From contig CM043948.1 of NCBI GenBank assembly GCA_014529385.2, forward strand, positions 22,841,451 through 22,905,450: DNA of 64,000 nucleotides, read 5' to 3'. A program made the position numbers and the translations under genes. The DNA is from Adiantum capillus-veneris. Taxonomy: Eukaryota; Streptophyta; Polypodiopsida; Polypodiales; Pteridaceae. Under the pieces are notes generated by a model. That model was given only the letters and a program-made list of their open reading frames with translations, did no database searches and was not told where the DNA came from. Shown here piece after piece: positions 9,952 through 18,738 of the stretch (within the stretch, counting starts at the first letter, position 1; each line of letters starts with the position of its first letter).

Positions 9952-9957
9952 CCTCTT

Positions 9958-10662
9958 TCAAAAAGCTGCCAAGAACTCAGCTGTGAGACCCTCCTCCTGC
10001 CAATGAGGTGTTGCAGCAGGGCGAGCCTCTCTCTGTGTTGCTAGTATGTGACGTCCTAGTCGAACAGTGTATTGAAAGAAAGGGACACCTAGGTGGTCTG
10101 CAGAAGAGAAAGGGTCCCTCCAAAGCCACTCTCCAGGGTCCCACTGTACTCGTGCCAGTGCAAAGCACCTACAGGCCCACAGCCTCCAATGTCCAGTCTC
10201 AAGAGCTGCTGGGTCAGGATTCATGACACAAGTCCTCCCACAGATGCCCACTACTCGGATCCTCTGAAAACAGCACTTTGCCACCTGCGGGGCCTCTACT
10301 GCAACTCGCTGTAGGCGTCCCCCACCCTGAAGCTTGAAGAAAAGGGTTGGAACAGTCTCTGAGTAGGCCCTGATTGAGATGAGAACCTCCAGTTGTGTGA
10401 AGGCTCCCATCCACCTGGGTGCTACTGGCTTGAGAGGCGTGAGCCACTCAGCTGGAACTGCCTCTGAGATGTCATGGCACATGCTCTGCACCCCTCTGAT
10501 GCCCTGTAGTAGCTGGAGACCCTGCACCTCCTCTGACAAGCCTGTGAAACCTAACCAGTCACCTAGAGAGCGCTGGACCCGCTGCCATGGGACCCCAGGA
10601 AACATGAGCCCGACTACCAACCAAGTGGCCTCTTTGAGTGCTAACCATGGGGTTCTAGACAA
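9958..10662 (-). pseudogene. LINE ORF2 connection region, copy 1 (234 aa open)
   Basis: It reads MSRTPWLALKEATWLVVGLM and continues through LTPLKPVAPRWMGAFTQLEV, RLQRVAVEAPQVAKCC and WQEEGLTAEFLAAF. The same blocks recur in copy 2 (11544-12371) and in part at 13165-13500, so this is the region between the RT thumb and the zinc-binding end. It is probably joined to the downstream frame (9307-9951) in an active element. Confidence 0.6.
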
Positions 10663-10724
10663 GGGGCTGCCGTAGGCGCTCCTCCGTGCAAGTAGGCCGT
10701 CTCTGCTCCAGGCCTCGCCGCAAG

Positions 10725-12600
10725 GAAAAGATCCTTCTATTAGTTACTGAAACTGCCCATAGGGCTACAACCACCTCTTCAAGAGAGGGCTACAACAACC
10801 ATGGTGGGAGACTCTCCCAATGAAAAAACCAAGCATATGTACAATGGGGCTAAATCAAAAAATGGGGGGAGGGAAAAGCCACACAGGTGGTCGGTAGTGC
10901 CATCGGAGTACACCCTGGACCATGGTGTAGAAAGCCCAGGATGCCAGAGTCGAAGGAAAGCCTCTCTGCGTTCCCGCATGCAGTCGGAATTGCCCTGTAG
11001 TCCCTCGAGCTGTCCTTTGAGAGTGTGAATCAGCTCTAACCAAAAATCGCGAACATTCTCTGCTGGTGGCACAAGGCGAGTCTCAAAGATGCGGAAGCAA
11101 CGGGCCCGCTAGATGAACCAGAGTGTCAGGCCACTGATGAGCTCCCAACACTCCTCTCTCTCACTGCACCACTCCTGTGGAGTAAGCTTTGTAGCAGGTT
11201 GGAGTGTAGGTCGGCCCTCTTGCATCACTATCATCCTGCTGGTGGAAGATAGCTCAAACTGAAGTGCCGAGCCCGTGAGGGTGGACCAAGCCGCTGCTCC
11301 CCAAGTGTACTGTCGAGCCGTGGAGAGAGCAGGCATCAGCCGAAGAACACGAAGCTACACCTGCTGTGCCAAAGGACAGTCCCAAAGACAATGGCGCTGA
11401 CTCTCCACAAGGTGGTCACAAGCTCCACATGCGGCCGAGAGACCACTATGCACAAGCAAGCTCCCTATTGCTGTAGCTCTGTGTGCGACCAGCCACTCAA
11501 ACAAAGTGACTCGCCTCGGCTGTCTGGAGTCCCACAACCTCTTTCAAAAAGCTGCCAAGAACTCAGCTGTGAGACCCTCCTCCTGCCAATGCGGTGCTGC
11601 AGCGGGGCGGGCCTCTCTCTGTGCTGCAAGTATCTGACGTTCCAGTCGAACAGTGTACTGAAAGAACGAGACACCTAGGTGGTCTGCAGAAGAGAAAGAG
11701 TCCCTCCAGAGCCACTCACCAAGATCCCACTGTACTCGTGCTAGTGGTGGACAGCACTCCCAAGCCCATAGCCTCCTGTGTCGTGTCTCAAGGGTTGCTA
11801 GGTTAGGATCGATGACACAAGTCCTCCCACAGATGCCATCTACTCGGATCCTTTGAAAACAGTACTCTGCCACCTGCGGGGCCTCTACTGCAACTCGTTG
11901 TAGGCGTCCCCCACCCTAAAGCTCGAAGAAAAGGGCTGGAACAGTCTCTGAGCAGGCCCTGACTGAGATGAGAACCTCCAGTTGTGTGAAGGCTCCCATC
12001 CACCTGGGTGCTACTGGCTTGAGAGGCGTGAGCCACTCAGCTGGAACTGCCTCTGAGATGTCCTGGCACATGCTTTGCACCCCTCTCATGCCCTGTAGTA
12101 GCTGGAGACCGTGCACCTCCTCTGACAAGCTTGTGAACCCTAACCAGTCACCTAGAGAGCGCGCTGGACCCGCTGCCATGGGACCCTTGGAAACATGAGG
12201 CCGACTACCAACCAAGTGGCCTCTCTGAGTGCTAACCATGGGGTTCCAGACAAGGGGCTGCCGTAGGCGCTCCTCCGTGCAAGTAGGCTGTCTCTGCTCC
12301 ACGCCTCGCCGCAAGAGCTCCCAAGATCGAAGCAAACTCACAGCGAAGCGGTCCTCCAATCTCCTGCTCAAACCAACTCTGCGTATCTCTGTGAAGATCC
12401 ATCTGGTCGAAGGTTGCTAGGGGCCTCCTGCCTGAGGCACACTAGCACGAAGCCGTTGTAGCAAGAACTCCTTCCAGGGCTCCTCACCTGGAAGGAGTCC
12501 TCTGACGATGAACTTCCCAAGAAGGGCTCTGCTCTGTTGTGCTGGGTCAATGATCCCAAGCCTTCCCTGTGAACAAGGAAGAGTGATGACCTGCCAAGCC
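10725..12600 (-). pseudogene. LINE ORF2 C-terminal half, copy 2 (broken)
   Basis: Repeats 9140-10680 and extends further upstream. Frames on -: 12417-12602 (LGIIDPAQQSRALLGKF), 11916-12371 (RLEDRFAVSLLRSWELL), 11544-11873, 11355-11537 (zinc cluster CGACDHLVES), 11109-11336 and 10779-11072. In-frame stops separate them. Together they give the longest view of this LINE's C-terminal half. Confidence 0.65.
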
Positions 12601-12602
12601 AC

Positions 12603-13200
12603 TTTGGCTTTGGCTACCTGAGTGTCACGTCCTGACCAAAGGAAGTTCTTGATCAGCCTCTCTACCTAGCTGATACAAGAACTCGAGAAGATCCAGTAAG
12701 AAGTGATGTACCACATAGTCGCCAACAACACCTGGTTGGCCACTACTACTATGCCAGCCAAAGAAAGTCGTGCGGAGCTCCAATGTAACAACTTCCTCCT
12801 GATAGAGAGGAGGAGGGGAGCAATTTGCTGCTTGGGAGACAAGTCCAGACCAACTTGACAGCCCAAGTACCGAAGTGCAGTCCCTGGGGGAATCCACCTA
12901 AAACCCTCACTTGGCATCCAATCGGGCACATGAGCACTACCAACCGAGAAAGCCACTGTCTTTCTCCAGTTGATCAGTGCGCTAGGCGCACAACAGAAGG
13001 TCTCTAGAGCCTGCTCACACTTGAGAAGGTTGGCTTCCTGGTCATCCAAGTACAAGGCTCAGTCGTCAGCAAACTCAGCGTCCAGTAGCTCATCTCCCCG
13101 AATAGGGAGTGCTAAGCCCCGTAAACCAACTTGTTGCGACACCAAAAACCTGCTCATCGCCTCATCATAGAACAGAGAGAGAAAGGGGGCAAGAAGGCAG
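12603..13200 (-). pseudogene. LINE reverse transcriptase palm/thumb fragment (FADD)
   Basis: Reading on - from 13200: ACLLAPFLSLFYDEAMSRF, LALPIRGDELLDAEFADD (the catalytic FADD box, near 13060), then a stop. Next comes LYLDDQEANLLKCEQALE, INWRKT and ALRYLGCQVGLDLSP, the thumb. FADD and the GCQV block are usual for L1-like plant LINEs. Upstream of ACLLAPF it is fused to a misplaced copy of the connection region, so the catalytic fingers are missing. Confidence 0.7.
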
Positions 13201-13540
13201 GCCACCACTCGGATCCTCTGAAAACAACACTCTACCACCTGCGGGGCCTCTACTGCAACTCGCTGTAAGCGTCCCCCACCCTGTAACTTGGAAAACAAGG
13301 AGGGAACAGTCTCTGATCAAGCCCGAAGTGAGATGAGAACCTCCTGTCGCGTGAAGGCTCCTATCCATCAAGGCGCTGTTGGCTCGAGAGGTGTGAGCCA
13401 CTCAAGTGGTACTGCCTCTGCGATGTCCTGTTACATGCTCTGTACCCCTCTCATGCCCTGTAGCTGAAAGCCCTGCAGCTCCTCTGACAAGCCTTAAAAC
13501 TGTAACTAGTCACCTAAAGAGCGTGCTGGATCCGCTGCCA
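13201..13540 (-). repeat. Third copy of the LINE connection block, misplaced upstream of the RT
   Basis: GLQRVAVEAPQV-type and LTPLEP-type segments here match 10214-10660 and 11803-12200, yet they lie before the reverse transcriptase. The junction is inside QRIRVV/ACLLAPF near 13200. This order cannot come from one simple insertion; it points to template switching or unequal exchange between copies. Confidence 0.6.
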
Positions 13541-13796
13541 TGGGACCCGAGGAAGAAGGTAGACACATGACTATAGACGAAGTTGAAGCATTGAAGGAGC
13601 CACAAATGACTTTGTGTCGCTTTCGGCGTAGCCCAAAGAAGCAAGTGTTGCAAAGCTTTATGAAGTTCAAGTATCGCACGACCGACGCATCAGAGTGGGC
13701 CGGCGAAGAGTCCTTTCCAGGATTCCAGACGCTATTGGTGATCTCCCTCGACGCCATACAGTTCGGTACCAATACCTCGCTTTGAGAAGGAGGGGA
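13541..13796 (+). mobile_element. 3' end of the N2 internal region
   Basis: Starts abruptly at GAAGAAGGTAGACAC and gives the open frame TIDEVEALKEPQMTL, then AGEESFPGFQTLL and FGTNTSL, as in N1 and N5. It ends with polypurine tract GAGAAGGAGGGGA before the LTR. The 5' part of the internal region is missing. Confidence 0.8.
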
Positions 13797-14984
13797 TGTC
13801 ACGTGCACATCTAACCCTACGTGTATGTGAACAAGCTACTTCATGACAAGGGTTCAGTCCTGTTCATTTAGTCTAGTCTAGGAAGTGTTCTGGCCCTTTT
13901 GTGAGTCTGTTCGTAGACCGTGCATGTCCAGGCTCTTAGAGTAGATGCATATCCTTTGGTTGCACACAACATCATCATCAGCATTAGCATCAAAATTCAT
14001 CAGGAGCATTTTACAGTGCACAAATCTATTTTCCCTATTTTAGCCATTTTTCACTTATTATTAATAAGTGACTTTTGTTGGGAAACTGGGTAGGATAATT
14101 TTGACAAGCATGTATAGAAGAAACCCTATCGCTAGCACTTTCGGGCAGAAGAGGCAGCACGGACCTGTTCCAACAGTGCACCTTCTCAGCAAGACCCCCC
14201 GAACAGGAGACAACGTTTTCAGCCACAAGAACAGCCACCATTTTTAGTAATTGCAGACTAGCCAGCGTTTTGCAACTTGTTGGTCACCCGCGACAGCAGA
14301 CTCAGCAGATATCTAGTGTTTTTGCAGCAGACTCCCAAATGAGACCTAGCGTTTTTGGAGCAGCACAGCATCCCAGCGTTTTGCAGTTCCTTCGCGACAG
14401 AATCCCCAAAAGCATCAGTGTTTTCAGTTTGCAGCAGCCAGATCCCGCAGTAGAAGTCCCAAAACCTCGCAGATCTCGCCACACGATTAGATCAGCCACC
14501 GTTTGCATATTCAGCCCGGAAAACGCAAATTTCAGCATCTGCGTTTTTAGGGTGTCATCGTCTCATCGTCGTCATCGCCGTCGTCACCGACATAGAGTCC
14601 GAATTCAGCAGATAAAGATTTGTAGATTTCAGCCATCAGCGTTTTCAGATTTCAGCCTGTCTTGTCGTCGTCCTCATCGTCGTCGACATCGTTGGCAAGT
14701 CCATTGCATTGAAGAGATTTGTGCAATCAATAGTAGACCGCTCTCGCCATAGAGAGTGGGGCCTTCAGAGGAGGGTTTGACAACATTCTGGCGTCGTAGT
14801 CTTCTCTTTCTGTCTCTCACTCTAAGCACCTTCATTCACAATGTTTATCCACTTTGTTTGTGATCACTTGCACTCTCTCACTAAAGGAACGGAAGGCTCT
14901 CCCTTCCGTAAGTAAAAAGAGCCTTGAGCACAGTTCGGAGCACTCATCTTGAGCAAAGTTAAACATCATCCGCTGCATGTTACA
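13797..14984 (+). repeat. 3' LTR of element N2
   Basis: 1188 bp, TGTCACGTGCACATC to TGCATGTTACA. It shares the repeated AGCGTTTT motifs (about 14210-14430) with the other N LTRs. Position 14985 starts the second part of the C1 3' region. Confidence 0.88.
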
Positions 14985-15302
14985 ATAGCATTTCAGTCTT
15001 GTTCATTTGAGGGGTGATGTGGATATGATAGTAACGAGATTTAGACAATCAAGAGATTTGTTAGAGATCAGCGTGGTTTGGATGTGAATGCTAGATAAGT
15101 TACAACGATCATGATTCTCATCTAAGATCTCGACGGGGATAGTGATGTGAATGTTCAATCATTGTCGTCCTCATGCAAGTGCTAGATATATGTGGTCTAC
15201 TATGTCGATACTTAAGAGTCCGCATCTGTTGAACTAGGTTTGTCCTATGTCTGTTTTGTAGGCGTAAATGAGGGCCATTACAATTTTATCAAGAGGGGGG
15301 TA
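14985..15302 (+). other. 3' non-coding tail of chromovirus C1 with polypurine tract
   Basis: No coding frame. It ends TTTTATCAAGAGGGGGGTA, a polypurine tract directly before TGTCACAAAGTGG. The block from GGCGTAAA to the tract also matches the C3 tail (reverse strand, 27980-28025) and more loosely the C4 tail (61449-61500). This identifies it as the end of a chromovirus internal region. Confidence 0.7.
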
Positions 15303-16495
15303 TGTCACAAAGTGGCGACATGGCATGGCTTAGAGGACATAGCGTGGATAGAAATGCCAATCTCTAGGGAAGGAGCTAAAGATTTATTTCTGAGTGGCCC
15401 AAATTAAAGGGTTCTAACCCAAGCTTAAAAATGAGTGTTTGAAGTGTGGGTTTTTGGGCAATTTGAAGTATGTTTGACTTTACTGCTTCCACATCCCTGT
15501 AGACTCAGTCTGCCTGGTTGCATCGAGACGTAGTTATACTTTGTCAGGTTGGCCACTTTCTTGCACGGCCAGAGTAAAAAAAATATTAAAGCGACTTTCC
15601 GTACAAACTGGGGACACCATCTTGTTTATGTGTTTGTCTTGACGCGTTCTGCACTAAATCCGGATTATGATACTACTTGGATACCTATAAATTTCCTAGT
15701 TGGCACATTGCACCAGAAAACTTACTCGTTTGTTAAGTTATTAATTGGTACCAATAAATTCATAAATTAGTTTTGTGTGCACAAAAATCATTTTAATTCA
15801 TTTACAGTCTTGGCTAAAATATTACACACACACAAACTCAAATTGCATATCGTTGAGTTTGTGTGTGTGTAATATTTTAGCTGGTTGCTATGAGTTCTCT
15901 CCGTCGCTCCGAACATGTGGTGCATCAATGAGGTGGCCATGGTGATGCCTATGTGTGGCTCTTGCCCGATGGTACGTGGCCCTTGCCTTACCATGTAACA
16001 TGGCTAATATTTGGAAGGGATAAGCACCTCCCCCTGTGGGCCCTCTGGTGTGTCAAAAAAAATTAAATTGCATATCTTTGATGATGTGGCATGTTGTGTG
16101 GACCATCCTAGATTGTCCGCTGACAACATGTTTGGATTTTCGTGCTTTGCGCTACAGCCCTATGGGCACCAGATTTTGGATCAACTGTTTTTAGACTTAT
16201 TGGTTTCCATGTAACTGCTTTTGGTGAGGCCTGGGGCCTTTAAAGAAGCCCCGTAGGCCTTAAAAGAAGGCTCGTGGGCTCTCTCTGTGGCATTCTACGG
16301 CATAGCAGAGCCACAATGTTGTATCTTGTTGAAGCAATATAAAGGAATACTGAAAGGGGCGCCGCAGTTGGGGCCAATGCCATATGGGAGTGGAATTCCG
16401 TCACTCCGTGTCTCGTGTGGATTCTCTCTCTTTCAGTTCAGTTGTTTTGAACTTCAATTTGAAGTGCTAAACGTCTGTTCAAGTTTGTTCTTTCA
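15303..16495 (+). repeat. 3' LTR of chromovirus C1 (enlarged; right end approximate)
   Basis: Starts TGTCACAAAGTGGCGACATGG after the polypurine tract. Near 16341 it has the block GGAATACTGAAAGGGGCGCC, which also occurs in the LTRs at 17611, 27389 and 59515, about 130-150 bp from the LTR end. The right end is placed at TTCTTTCA near 16495 by comparison, without proof. It is twice the size of the solo LTR C2 (521 bp); the AT-rich section around 15550-16100, including a perfect hairpin, is probably inserted DNA. Confidence 0.6.
15813..15881. repeat. Perfect 29-bp inverted repeat (hairpin) with 11-nt loop
   Basis: Arms 15813-15841 and 15853-15881 are exact reverse complements (left arm GCTAAAATATTACACACA and on to ACTCAA; right arm begins TTGAGTTTGTGTGTGTG). 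The loop is ATTGCATATCG. It lies in AT-rich DNA inside the C1 LTR. A related single segment AAATTGCATATCTTTGA is at about 16064. Confidence 0.9.
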
Positions 16496-17259
16496 ATTGG
16501 CATGGCATCCCCTTGGCGCATACCATGTCGTTCCGTCCCAGCACTTCCATATCTCAGCCATCAGCCCATCAGTACCTCAATTTTCAGCCTTGCAGACAGA
16601 TCCACTCGAGCGTTTCTGTACCAAATCAGCCTCAGGCCTTCAGATCAGCCAGCATCTTCAGATTACAGCCCATCATTCTTATCCTCATCAGCACTCTCGG
16701 CATCGGCATTAGTAGATTAGGTCATAGCCTCATCAGTTTTCAGCCTTGCAAACAGATCGACTCGAGCATTTTTGTACTAAATCAGCCTCAGCTCTTCAGA
16801 TCAGCCAGCGTTTTCAGATTATAGCCCTTCATCGTTATCCTCGTCAGCACTCTCGACATTGGCATTAGTAGATTAGGCCATAGCCTCGTCAGTTTGTAGA
16901 TCCAGTCCCAGATCTATTGGCTTTTTCTATTTTCAGCCCTTAGCCTTACAGATCCAAGCATCTACCGCATGATCCCATCATCTTCACATCTAGATCCATT
17001 GTATTAGCATTTGTGCGATGCAAAGCAAATACCTCTCTAGCAATATATATGGAGGCCCTTGGAGGGGGTTTTGGGACCCCATTTGGTGTTAGTCTTCTTT
17101 CTCTCTCTATCACTTAAAGAACCTTCACTCACAGCATCATTCTCTCTTCTCTCTCTTTGTCTATTGCACATCTCTCTCATTAAGTAAAAGGAACCTCATG
17201 TACGTACTGAGTACTCATCTTGAGCTATCATTATCAATCTCTTTTGCTGCACCTAACAA
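16496..17259 (+). repeat. Diverged LTR related to the N family (5' truncated)
   Basis: The 3' half follows the N LTR plan: ATTTGTGCGATG, GGAGGCCCTTGGAGGGGGTT, ATTTGGTGTTAGTC, a pyrimidine run, CTCTCATTAAGTAAAAGGAACC, TGAGTACTCATCTTGAGC and the terminus TGCTGCACCTAACA at 17259. A TATATATGG element is near 17044. Sequence before about 16900 is unlike the other copies and includes a 156-bp tandem repeat. I read this as an old or separate subfamily. Confidence 0.65.
16581..16896 (+). repeat. Tandem duplication, period about 156 bp, two copies
   Basis: CAGCCTTGCAGACAGATC near 16585 recurs as CAGCCTTGCAAACAGATC at 16741, and the whole segment through TTAGTAGATTAGG.CATAGCC is repeated with point differences. 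It lies inside the diverged LTR. Confidence 0.8.
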
Positions 17260-17610
17260 CTACGGGAATAAGTTGTCGGAAAGTTATAGAGGAAGAGACC
17301 ATAAACGAGCTTCAGAATACTCATGGGTGACGATGACCACAAGGATAAAGAAATTCTGTGTAGCAGCACAAGACAAGGCGAGATGGGGTCCCCCCTTGAA
17401 GAGGAACACTCTAACCAAATGGAGAGAAAGTTGCAAGGTGGTAAACTGGCAACAAATCCAAGTCAAGGAGTCTCTTGTGTAGGAGGGAGGAACCCGTCTC
17501 GAGAAAAACATAAGCTGCAAAATCATATGCCCTTCCAAGAGAGACCCACAATATTGGACACAACATTTGGAGGAGATCCTGGCTAAGTCTATTTTTTAGA
17601 GCACAACCAC
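17260..17610 (+). other. Possible internal sequence after the diverged LTR; small ORF 17323-17586
   Basis: Begins ACTACGGGAATAAGTTGTCGG right after the LTR end, without a tRNA-Met primer site. The 87-aa frame MGDDDHKDKEILCSS (to TTFGGDPG) is hydrophilic and unknown. It may be gag-like debris of the same element. It stops at the solo LTR that begins at 17611. Confidence 0.35.
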
Positions 17611-18131
17611 TGTAACAAACTTGGACACCCCAAATCAAGATTCTGACGCGACATAGCAGAGATTCACTTAAAACAATCCACAATGTAAGAGAGAGAGTTG
17701 ACACAGCGTAGTTCTGTGCCAAGAGATATTGGCCCCAAAGACTGGCGCCCCTTTCGGTATTTCTTTTATATTAATCTTTGAGCGAAGTACACTTCCCGCG
17801 GGTGCTTGTTCTCAGATTGTGCATCTAGATGCTCTGAGAAGTGAGCCCCCTTGGGTCACTTATAGAGATAACAAGGGTTGCTAAAAGCAGAGCCCCAAAA
17901 GCATTGAACTCAAAAGCTTTCATCCCCAAAAGCTAGCGCTGCCAAAAGCAGTCAACGCATTCTGCTGAGATCCTTACAATTCCACGTCAGCACAAAGTAC
18001 GCTGCAATTTGCGGGCGTCCGTACGGCACCCACGTCAGCATATTTTGCGGCGTTCGGTCTGCTGCCAGATGTCCGTAGAGTATGCCACGTCATCAGCCGG
18101 CAGGGTCATGCCACGTCATCAGTTTGTGACA
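17611..18131 (-). repeat. Chromovirus solo LTR C2 with 5-bp target duplication
   Basis: 521 bp. On + it starts TGTAACAAACTTGG and ends CAGTTTGTGACA, so on - it runs TGTCACAAACTG to TTTGTTACA. ACCAC stands at 17606-17610 and again at 18132-18136. It contains GAAATACCGAAAGGGGCGCC (on -) and three GACGTGGCA-type repeats. No internal region is present, so it arose by LTR-LTR recombination. Confidence 0.9.
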
Positions 18132-18210
18132 ACCACCACCGCGATTAGGAAAAAATGTCCATGAGAGATTCTGCAAGTGCAAGTCAAAGAGACACACTGT
18201 TAGGAAGAAC

Positions 18211-18211
<1 letters not shown>

Positions 18212-18246
<35 letters not shown>
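18212..18246 (+). repeat. Poly-C tract (35 C)
   Basis: An uninterrupted run of C followed by GCCCGCCCCCGCCCC. Other long C runs occur at 18971-18990, 26254-26295, 28527-28563, 35929-35951 and 39541-39564. Confidence 0.95.
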
Positions 18247-18247
<1 letters not shown>

Positions 18248-18738
18248 CCCGCCCCCGCCCCGGATCCTTGCATTTGTGGCTCGGACTTATGAGTGTGGGT
18301 ATTGCTCAAGCTTCTCCACTCCCTTGAAGGAGTGTTTAGGGTCCTTTGGAGCCGTTGGCCTTTCAATCTTGTCATTCACCTTCAAGGTAAAGTTTTAGGT
18401 CTCCAACACTCCCTCTGTAAGCATTTTCCAATCTTAAAAGTTGGTGGCATCAAGATTTTGAAACTGTGGAAACACCGGCAATAGTCGATGAACCTTCTTG
18501 TAAAATTGAGACCAGACCAGCTTAGACCAGTTTTGTTAGTTCAGACCGTTTTAAACCACAGAATTGTAATGTGAGTCTATGGACTATTGTAATTGCAATT
18601 GACATTGTTTTCATTTTTTGTGTGCAATAAGTATTCTTTTTAGGTCCATTTTTGTAGGGAATCAAAGAAAGAACAGGTGGAGTGTTTTATCAATACAGGG
18701 GTCATATTAATTGAATATTATTTTTCTTTTCTGTGCAG
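18247..18738 (+). other. Non-coding stretch before the first visible VIRILIZER exon
   Basis: No exon matching the conserved N-terminus of VIRILIZER was found here, nor any repeat ends. It ends with a pyrimidine-rich acceptor (CTTTTCTGTGCAG, 18726-18738). It is best read as intron; the first coding exon must be further upstream, possibly beyond the nested elements, or lost. Confidence 0.5.

Larger units (their letters stand above)
9106..13540 (-). mobile_element. Rearranged L1-like LINE with duplicated 3' blocks
   Basis: A minus-strand non-LTR element with a T-rich left end (9106-9135, the poly-A side). It holds two complete 3' ends, starting near 9140 and near 10725, each GAAAAAGATCCTT or similar, then TAGTTA.TGAAACTGCCCAT. 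A third partial block (13200-13540) sits upstream of the reverse transcriptase part. Contents on -: RT thumb, a connection domain and a zf-RVT zinc-binding end. It interrupts N2. Stops are frequent and the element is dead. Confidence 0.8.

Noticed and set aside
14270-14752. His/Arg/Ser-rich 160-aa protein
   Set aside because: It lies inside an N-family LTR. The equivalent frames in other LTR copies are not kept (3650-3880, 7363-7695, 49441-49689), so it is a by-product of CATCGTCGTC-type DNA.
8905-14984. N2 as a simple complete element with a LINE insertion
   Set aside because: No target duplication, the 5' LTR stops at 200 bp and most of the internal region is missing; a simple insertion does not explain this.
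18293-18484. Candidate first exon of VIRILIZER (63-aa frame)
   Set aside because: The translation shows none of the conserved N-terminal residues and does not end at a donor in the required phase.
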